From the NCBI GenBank assembly GCA_963743575.1, contig CAVUQC010000007.1, positions 434,001-498,000 of the forward strand: a stretch of DNA of 64,000 bases. The letters are read 5' to 3'. The notes beneath the pieces were generated by a model. The model made no database searches and was not told where the DNA came from. It worked only from the letters and a program-made list of their open reading frames with translations. Origin of the DNA: DASUPK01 sp963743575 (GTDB lineage: Bacteria > Actinomycetota > Thermoleophilia > Solirubrobacterales > 70-9). This document shows, piece after piece, positions 58,971 through 64,000 of this stretch (the stretch's first letter is position 1; the number at the start of each line of letters is the position of its first letter). Made by a program: the position numbers and the translations under genes.

Positions 58971-60635
58971 GTGAGGCGCATCTTCATAGCCGTGGCCGCG
59001 GGCGTCGCTCTCGCGGATGCATCGATCGTCACGCTGGGGCTGCCGTCAATCCTGGTGCAGCTACACGCGACCGTGGAGGGGGTCGCGCTCGTCCTCGGCG
59101 TCTATACGGCCGTGCTCGCGCTGGCGCTCCTTCCAGCCGCCTGGCTCGGCCGCCGCTTCGGCGACGCACACGTCGGAGCGGCCGGCCTGGCGCTCTTCTG
59201 CGCCGCGTCGCTGGGCTGCGGCGCATCCGACTCGCTTGGCCTCCTCCTGGTCCTGCGCGGCATCCAGGCCCTCGGCGGTGCCGCCCTGCTGGTCGCCTCC
59301 TTCGAGCTCCTCGACGCCGGCACGCCAGGCAGCGGGCGGAGGATGTGGGTCGCGGCGTCGGTCTTCGGGATCGCCGTCGGCCCGGCGCTCGGCGGCGCCC
59401 TCACCCAGCTCTTCGACTGGCGGGCGATCTTCCTCGCCCAGGCGCCCCTCGTGCTGCCGGGGCTGGCGGTAGCCCTGCTGGCCGCGCGCAGCGAGCGGGT
59501 GGTCCCGGACGATGGCCGGGATCCCGACCGCCCGACCGGGCCGTTCAAGCTCAGGGAGTCACTCGCGCTGGGACTGCTCTCGGCATCGCTCACGGCCGTG
59601 ATCTTCCTGGTCGTCCTGCTGCTGGTCTCGGGCTGGAGCATCGAGCCCCTTGCCGCTGCGCTCGCAGTCAGCGTCCTGCCGGTCGCGGCGATCCTCTCCT
59701 CGCGGATGCGGGGAAGCCCGCAGACCCGGGCGATCGCGGGATGCCTGCTGGTCGCCGGCGGCGTCGGCTGCCTGGCGCTGCTTCCGGCGGCCTCCGCCTG
59801 GTGGACTGCGGTGCCGCAGCTGCTCGCCGGCGCCGGGATGGGCATGGCGCTGCCCGCTCTCTCCGGCGAGCTGATGCCGGAGCGCACCCGCCACGATGTC
59901 GCCCGGCTGCTCTCGATCCGTTCCGCCGGGATCGCCATCGCACTGGCGGCGCTTGCCCCCCTGATCTCATCGAATCTCACCTCGACGATCGACTCCGCCC
60001 GCGAGCAGGGCACGGCCGCGGTCCTCGACGCCCATCTGCCACCCGAGGACAAGATTGCGATCGCCCCTGACCTCTTCGGCAGTCTCAATACGGACGACCC
60101 GCGCGGACAGCTCCAGGAATCGGTGAAGAGCGCCCGTTCCGATGTCGACTCCAGCGATGTGCCGCAGCTCAACAGCCTCGGCGACAAGCTCGACGACGTG
60201 GTCACAGGAGCCGTCCGGCAAGCCTTCCGCCCCACCTTCATCGTCACGGCGGTGATGGCTCTCCTTGCCGCCCTGATCCTGCTGTCCGAGGGTTTCGGAG
60301 CCGCACTCGCCCGGCCGGCGCTGGCAACGGCCGCGATCGCCTCGATAGTCGCCCTGGCCGGCTACGGAGTCGTCTTCGCGGCCAAGGGACAGGAGACGGT
60401 GCCGATTCGCGATCCCTGCCAGGACCGCAACCTCCCCGACACCGGAGGCATCACCGGCTTCCTGCAGGACCAATCGCTCGCTGCGCTCGACCGAGCGGCG
60501 TGCAGCTTCGGCTCGAGCCGCGAGGAGCTCCTGCTGGCGCTGTTCGACGACCGGCTGCAGCACAAGTTCGAGCAGGAACATCACGTCAACCCGCGGTCGG
60601 CCTTCTCCCTCGGCCCGGCCCTGCTCGGCTTCTAA
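58971..60635 (+). CDS. MFS transporter with extracytoplasmic C-terminal region
   Basis: A 554-aa MFS protein. The first ~330 residues hold about ten helices with the MFS loop AAWLGRRFGDAHVG and VFGIAVGPALGGALTQLFDWRAIFL (the antiporter motif C region). Between about 335 and 420 there is a long polar segment and then two further helices. After residue ~465 comes a polar tail with four cysteines. This is longer than the usual 400-470 aa. A drug:proton antiporter role is likely; the tail is unexplained. GTG start. Confidence 0.85.
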   Translation: MRRIFIAVAAGVALADASIVTLGLPSILVQLHATVEGVALVLGVYTAVLALALLPAAWLGRRFGDAHVGAAGLALFCAASLGCGASDSLGLLLVLRGIQALGGAALLVASFELLDAGTPGSGRRMWVAASVFGIAVGPALGGALTQLFDWRAIFLAQAPLVLPGLAVALLAARSERVVPDDGRDPDRPTGPFKLRESLALGLLSASLTAVIFLVVLLLVSGWSIEPLAAALAVSVLPVAAILSSRMRGSPQTRAIAGCLLVAGGVGCLALLPAASAWWTAVPQLLAGAGMGMALPALSGELMPERTRHDVARLLSIRSAGIAIALAALAPLISSNLTSTIDSAREQGTAAVLDAHLPPEDKIAIAPDLFGSLNTDDPRGQLQESVKSARSDVDSSDVPQLNSLGDKLDDVVTGAVRQAFRPTFIVTAVMALLAALILLSEGFGAALARPALATAAIASIVALAGYGVVFAAKGQETVPIRDPCQDRNLPDTGGITGFLQDQSLAALDRAACSFGSSREELLLALFDDRLQHKFEQEHHVNPRSAFSLGPALLGF

Positions 60636-60638
60636 CAC

Positions 60639-60658
60639 CGAGGGGTCAGACCCTTAAT
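60639..60658. repeat. GGGGTCAGACCC-type repeat, copy 2
   Basis: GAGGGGTCAGACCCTTAATA followed by GGGT, closely resembling the element at 40712. It lies in the 34-bp gap between the MFS and thioesterase genes, just after the MFS stop. Confidence 0.45.
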
Positions 60659-60669
60659 AGGGTGCTCAC

Positions 60670-61077
60670 GTGCCGACCCGCCGGGAGATCATCGAGGCAT
60701 TCATCCCCAACTCGCCGCACGCGGCGCAGCTCGGGATCCGCGTCGCCTCCCTCGGAACGGACGAGGCGGTGCTCGAGCTCCCCTTCAAGCCCGAGCTGGC
60801 GACGATCGGCGAGGTCGTGCACGGCGGCGCGATCGGCGCCCTGATCGACACCGCCGCGATGGCCGCGGCCTGGGCGACGGACGACGTGCCCGAGAGCGTC
60901 GCTGGCTCGACCGTCTCGCTCTCGGTCAACTACGCCGCCGCCGCGAGCGGCGTCGACCTGCGAGCCGAGGCGCGGGTGGCGAGACGCGGCGGCCGCCTCA
61001 GCTTCTGTGAGGTGGACGTCACCGATCCGGAGGGCAGCGTCGTCGCCCACGGGATCGCCACGTACCGCTTTGGGTAA
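60670..61077 (+). CDS. PaaI-type hotdog-fold thioesterase
   Basis: A 135-aa hotdog thioesterase: LGIRVASLGTDEAVLELPF, then VVHGGAIGALIDTAAMAAAW (the HGG-x-x-x-x-x-D motif of PaaI-like enzymes, with the catalytic Asp) and VNYAAAASGVDLRAEA. It hydrolyses acyl- or arylacyl-CoA esters. GTG start with no strong ribosome site. The SDR gene follows 40 nt later. Confidence 0.92.
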   Translation: MPTRREIIEAFIPNSPHAAQLGIRVASLGTDEAVLELPFKPELATIGEVVHGGAIGALIDTAAMAAAWATDDVPESVAGSTVSLSVNYAAAASGVDLRAEARVARRGGRLSFCEVDVTDPEGSVVAHGIATYRFG

Positions 61078-61117
61078 GAATCCCGGCTCACACACTTGAC
61101 CAGAGGAGGCGACGAAG

Positions 61118-61954
61118 TTGGGAATCCTTGACGGAAAGAGCGCGATCATCACCGGGTCCGCCCGCGGCATCGGCAGGGCGACAGCGGAGCTGTTCGTGCG
61201 CGAGGGCGCGAAGGTGCTGATCAACGACCTCGACGGCGACGTCGCCGAGGAGGCGGCCAAGGAGATCGACGGCGAGACCGCCGTCTTCGCCGGGGACCTC
61301 ACCAAGCCGAACGTCCCGGACCAGCTGGTCCAGGCTGGGATCGACGCCTTCGGCCAGGTGGATGCGGTGGTCAACAACGCCGGCTACACCTGGGACGGCG
61401 TCGTCCACAAGATGTCGGACGAGCAGTTCCAGGCGATGCTCGACATCCACACGATCGTCCCCTTCCGCGTGATCCGCGCCATCGCGCCCACCTGGCGCGA
61501 GGCGGCCAAGAAGGAGGCGGAGGCCGGCAACGAGGTATTCCGAAAGATCGTCAACGTCACCTCGATCTCGGGCACGATGGGGAACGCGGGACAGGCGAAC
61601 TACTCGTCCGCCAAGGCGGGCGTCACCGGGCTGACGAAGACCATCGCCAAGGAGTGGGGCCAGTTCAAGGTCAACTCGAACGCCGTCGCCTTCGGCTTCG
61701 TCGAGACGCGCCTGACCCAGGCCAAGGAGAAGGGCGAGACGATGCAGGCTGCCGGTGAGAGCGAGGAGGAGGTCTCCCTCGGCATCCCCGAGCAGCTGCG
61801 TCAGATGGCCCGGATGACGATTCCGCTGGGCCGCCCGGCCGAGCCATCGGACGCCGCAGGCCCGATCGCGTTCCTCTGCTCCGAGTACGCCAACTTCGTC
61901 CACGGCCAGGTGATCAACGTCACCGGCGGTCAGTTCACCGGGATGTATTCCTGA
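61118..61954 (+). CDS. SDR-family oxidoreductase (FabG-like)
   Basis: A 278-aa short-chain dehydrogenase: TGSARGIGRA, NNAGYTWDG, catalytic serine in VNVTSISG and the YSSAK pair, and VINVTGGQF at the end. The insertion around residues 130-150 and 205-230 resembles 3-hydroxyacyl-CoA dehydrogenase-type SDRs. TTG start supported by GAGGAGG seven bases upstream. The methyltransferase follows with an overlap. Confidence 0.92.
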   Translation: MGILDGKSAIITGSARGIGRATAELFVREGAKVLINDLDGDVAEEAAKEIDGETAVFAGDLTKPNVPDQLVQAGIDAFGQVDAVVNNAGYTWDGVVHKMSDEQFQAMLDIHTIVPFRVIRAIAPTWREAAKKEAEAGNEVFRKIVNVTSISGTMGNAGQANYSSAKAGVTGLTKTIAKEWGQFKVNSNAVAFGFVETRLTQAKEKGETMQAAGESEEEVSLGIPEQLRQMARMTIPLGRPAEPSDAAGPIAFLCSEYANFVHGQVINVTGGQFTGMYS

Positions 61955-62736
61955 GCGAATCCGACGCGACACATCGGGCGACCACCAAGCGTGAGTTCGC
62001 GAAGCAGGCGGCCTCATTCGAGGTGGCTGGATCGATCTTCCGGGACCGCGACCTCCTGGACTGGATCGGCGCGCACGTACCGGTGTCCGAGACGGACGTC
62101 GTGCTCGATGTCGCCGGTGGCAGTGGGCGCCTCGGCCGCTATCTGGCCGAGCGCGCCTCATTTGCGGTGATTGCGGACCTGACTCCGGAGATGCTCGCCA
62201 CCGGTGCAGTGTCCGCGGCCGAGGAGGGAGCGCGCAACGTGCTCTTCACCGAGGGCGACGCCACCCGGCTGCCCTTCCCCGACGCGCAGTTCGATGTCGT
62301 CGTCTGCCGCTTCGCGTTTCACCACCTCGATGACCCCGGGCTGGCGTCCCAAGAGATGGCCCGGGTGTGCCGGCCCGGCGGACTCGTTGCGGTGATCGAC
62401 ATGCTGGCGGAGGACAGCGCCCTCGCCGCTCGTCGAGACGAGCTCGAACGGATCCGCGATCCTAGCCACACCCGAGCGCTTGCGCGCGAGGAGCTGATCG
62501 GACTGCTGCAGGAGGCGGGCATTGCGGCAGAGCTCGTCGCGGAACGGCACCGGACACTCGATGCGGTGCGCTGGATCGAGCAGGGACAACCGGCCGAGGC
62601 CGCCACCCAGGAGGTCCTGACTGCCCTCGAATCCGAAGCCGACGGCGGTCCCGCGACCGGCCTGGAGGCCGCCCGCACCGAGGAGGGCCTCGTGATCCGG
62701 CACCTCTACGCCATCGCCGCCGGCAGAAGCGGCTAG
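61951..62736 (+). CDS. class I SAM-dependent methyltransferase, probable CTG start
   Basis: A methyltransferase with motif I VVLDVAGGSGRLGRYLAE, an acidic strand end ADLTPEML, and post-motif FDVVVCRFAFHHLDDP. The first canonical start is GTG at 62023, but the frame is open upstream and encodes TKREFAKQAASFEVAGSIF, the usual N-terminus of this UbiE-like group. No ATG, GTG or TTG precedes it, so CTG at 61951, in a CTGA overlap with the SDR stop, is the best candidate (261 aa). The stop interlocks with the convergent SDR stop through CTAG. Substrate unknown. Confidence 0.8.
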   Translation: MSESDATHRATTKREFAKQAASFEVAGSIFRDRDLLDWIGAHVPVSETDVVLDVAGGSGRLGRYLAERASFAVIADLTPEMLATGAVSAAEEGARNVLFTEGDATRLPFPDAQFDVVVCRFAFHHLDDPGLASQEMARVCRPGGLVAVIDMLAEDSALAARRDELERIRDPSHTRALAREELIGLLQEAGIAAELVAERHRTLDAVRWIEQGQPAEAATQEVLTALESEADGGPATGLEAARTEEGLVIRHLYAIAAGRSG

Positions 62737-63575
62737 TCCTTCCGCCGCTCCTCGGCCAGCGGCTCCCCGCCCTCTCCGGCCGCACCGCCCGGGGGCCAGG
62801 CGCCGAACCAGTTGTCGCGAGCGCCGTCCAGGGTGAGGACGCTGCCGGAGAAGAAGTCGCCGGCGGGTGAGGCCAGGTAGGCCATCAGCCACGCCATCTC
62901 GTCCTCGGTCCCCAGGCGGCCGAGCGGCACGGTGGCCGCGACGTTGTCGACGATCGCCTTGGGGTACTTGGTCCGCAGCGTCTCGGTGTCGAACTGCCCG
63001 ATGGCCACGGCCAGCAGGCGGATGCCGAAGCGCGCCCACTCCACGGACAACGTCCGCATCATGTTCTCGACCGCCGCCCTGGCCGCCCCGGTGTGGACCA
63101 TGCCGGGAAAGCCCATATGGGGGGAGACGGTGATGCTGATGACCTTGCCGCTCTCCTGGGGGATGAAGGCCTTGGTAGCCGCGGCGTGCGTCATTTGCCA
63201 GGTCCCCTGCACGTTGAGCTCGATCACGGTCCGGAAGCCCTTCGGGCTGATCGCTTCGGCTGGGCTGAGGAACTGGCCGCCGGCGTTGTTGACGAGCAGG
63301 TCGATCCGCCCGTGGCGCTCGACCACACCGTCCATGAAGCGGTCGACGGCCTCGTCGTCGCGGATGTCGAGCGCCTCGAACTCGGCCTTGCCCCCCCGCC
63401 CGGCGACCTCGTGGGCCATCCCCTGAAGCGGCTCCGTGCGGCGGCCGCAGCCGATCACGGTGGCTCCCAGGCCGGTCAGTTCGAGCGAGGTCGCCTTGCC
63501 GAGGCCCGTTCCGGCCCCGGAGACGACGCAGACCTGCCCGTCGAGCAGGCCGGGCGCAAAGATTCGTGAACTCAC
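62733..63575 (-). CDS. SDR-family oxidoreductase
   Basis: A short-chain dehydrogenase of about 280 aa similar to peroxisomal trans-2-enoyl-CoA reductase/2,4-dienoyl-CoA reductase-like members: VSGAGTGLGKATSLEL, NNAGGQFLSPAE (the NNAGGQF motif), and FFSGSVLTLDG. The canonical catalytic Tyr is not evident where YxxxK is expected (HTGAARAAVENM), as in those reductases. GTG at 63575 has a minus-strand -10 TATGCT seven bases upstream; ATG at 63587 is an alternative. Confidence 0.88.
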   Translation of the reverse strand: MSSRIFAPGLLDGQVCVVSGAGTGLGKATSLELTGLGATVIGCGRRTEPLQGMAHEVAGRGGKAEFEALDIRDDEAVDRFMDGVVERHGRIDLLVNNAGGQFLSPAEAISPKGFRTVIELNVQGTWQMTHAAATKAFIPQESGKVISITVSPHMGFPGMVHTGAARAAVENMMRTLSVEWARFGIRLLAVAIGQFDTETLRTKYPKAIVDNVAATVPLGRLGTEDEMAWLMAYLASPAGDFFSGSVLTLDGARDNWFGAWPPGGAAGEGGEPLAEERRKD

Positions 63576-63582
63576 CGCCGTG

Positions 63583-63592
63583 AGCATAAGCT
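63583..63592. promoter_or_regulatory. overlapping divergent -10 boxes AGCATAAGCT
   Basis: On the minus strand TATGCT ends seven bases before the SDR GTG; on the plus strand TAAGCT (63587-63592) ends seven bases before the hydrolase GTG at 63600. The two promoters overlap, so they should exclude each other, and both transcripts would be leaderless. Confidence 0.5.
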
Positions 63593-63599
63593 GGCTCGC

Positions 63600-64000
63600 G
63601 TGAGCGTGAACGCCGAGCCGATCCCGCTCGAGGGGCCGCTCCCCGGCGGAACGGAGGGAGCAGCGCTGATCGTGGAGCCCGTGTACACGGGAGACGCCCT
63701 CTGGCCGGCCTCCTTCTTCAACCACACCGGGCGAGGGCCGTTCTCGCGCCTGGGCGCCCTGGGGATCGGCTCGAAGCCGGAGGACTGGGAGACGAGGCCC
63801 GTGCCCGTCTACCTCGCGCGTCATCCCAGCGCCGGGAACATCCTGGTGGACACCGGCCTGCACCCCTCGATCGCCAGGGATCCGCGGGACAACATGGGTC
63901 GCTTCTCAGGCCGGCACTACCGGGTCGCTGAGGGTGAGGATGTGGTCGCGCAGCTGCGCAAGCGCGGGCTGGAGGCGAGCGACATCGACGTGGTGGTGAT
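63600..64000 (+). CDS. metallo-beta-lactamase-fold hydrolase (3' end missing)
   Basis: The first ~133 residues of an open frame that runs off the right edge. PVPVYLARHPSAGNILVDTGLHPSIA followed by VAQLRKRGLEASDIDVVV is the pattern just before the HxHxDH metal motif of AttM/AiiA-like lactonases and related MBL hydrolases; the motif itself lies beyond the window. The GTG start has a -10 TAAGCT seven bases upstream. Substrate class cannot be decided from this part. Confidence 0.75.
   Translation, partial: MSVNAEPIPLEGPLPGGTEGAALIVEPVYTGDALWPASFFNHTGRGPFSRLGALGIGSKPEDWETRPVPVYLARHPSAGNILVDTGLHPSIARDPRDNMGRFSGRHYRVAEGEDVVAQLRKRGLEASDIDVVV

Overview
The window is GC-rich, gene-dense bacterial DNA with no rRNA, tRNA, CRISPR array or insertion sequence that I could see. 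PurU, a HemQ-type coproheme decarboxylase, an FprA-type ferredoxin reductase, DUF4235 and DUF3618 proteins, TANNNT -10 boxes sitting 6-12 nt before start codons (leaderless mRNAs) and frequent ATGA/TTGA/CTAG gene overlaps all suggest an actinobacterium. Thermoleophilia (Solirubrobacterales-like) is my best guess, but it is an inference.

Region 1 (1-20.3 kb) is a large catabolic island. On the + strand are the 3' part of a DpgC-like dioxygenase and a PaaK-like arylacetate-CoA ligase. After a LysR gene comes a three-gene operon: a phosphohistidine-swivel protein, a CrtI-like FAD oxidoreductase and an SDR. Facing it is a ten-gene minus-strand operon starting near 19.3 kb: Bcp peroxiredoxin, VanA-like Rieske oxygenase, VanB-like reductase, a second swivel protein, a stand-alone PEP-synthase-type ATP-grasp subunit, a pyruvate-carboxylase-type carboxyltransferase domain, a HAD-IIA phosphatase, an amidase, a GMC oxidoreductase and an MFS exporter. 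Swivel protein plus ATP-grasp subunit has the architecture of phenylphosphate synthase and of the CreH/CreI alkylphenol kinase. With the Rieske pair and a HAD phosphatase, it suggests a phosphorylate-oxidise-dephosphorylate route for a phenolic, probably methoxylated, compound. PurU, divergent from the operon, could handle the C1 unit released by O-demethylation. This is the strongest candidate for an undescribed system.

Region 2 (20.3-39.3 kb) is mostly housekeeping and envelope genes. It holds an ATPase-cyclase signalling protein, a glycosyltransferase fused to a flippase-like membrane domain and a phosphatase-like membrane protein. A haem/Fe-S node follows (HemQ, FprA, BolA, Grx4, ErpA), then DegV, a DUF3618/holin-like/DUF4235 trio, and a nitrilase-TetR-hydrolase operon with a palindromic operator.

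Region 3 (39.3-46.4 kb) is one tightly overlapped minus-strand operon: enoyl-CoA hydratase, acyl-CoA carboxylase beta subunit, SnoaL-like protein, three tandem small proteins sharing an SFDG motif, BKACE, a class III CoA-transferase, MerR and an ICMT-like methyltransferase. It looks like a CoA-thioester pathway with its own regulator.

Region 4 (46.5-64 kb) holds two MMPL transporters, a GGDEF/HD-GYP protein, a cytochrome P450, two acyl-CoA dehydrogenases, a TetR gene with three matching operators, an MFS transporter, a thioesterase, two SDRs, a methyltransferase that probably starts at CTG, and the start of a metallo-beta-lactamase-fold hydrolase cut by the right edge.
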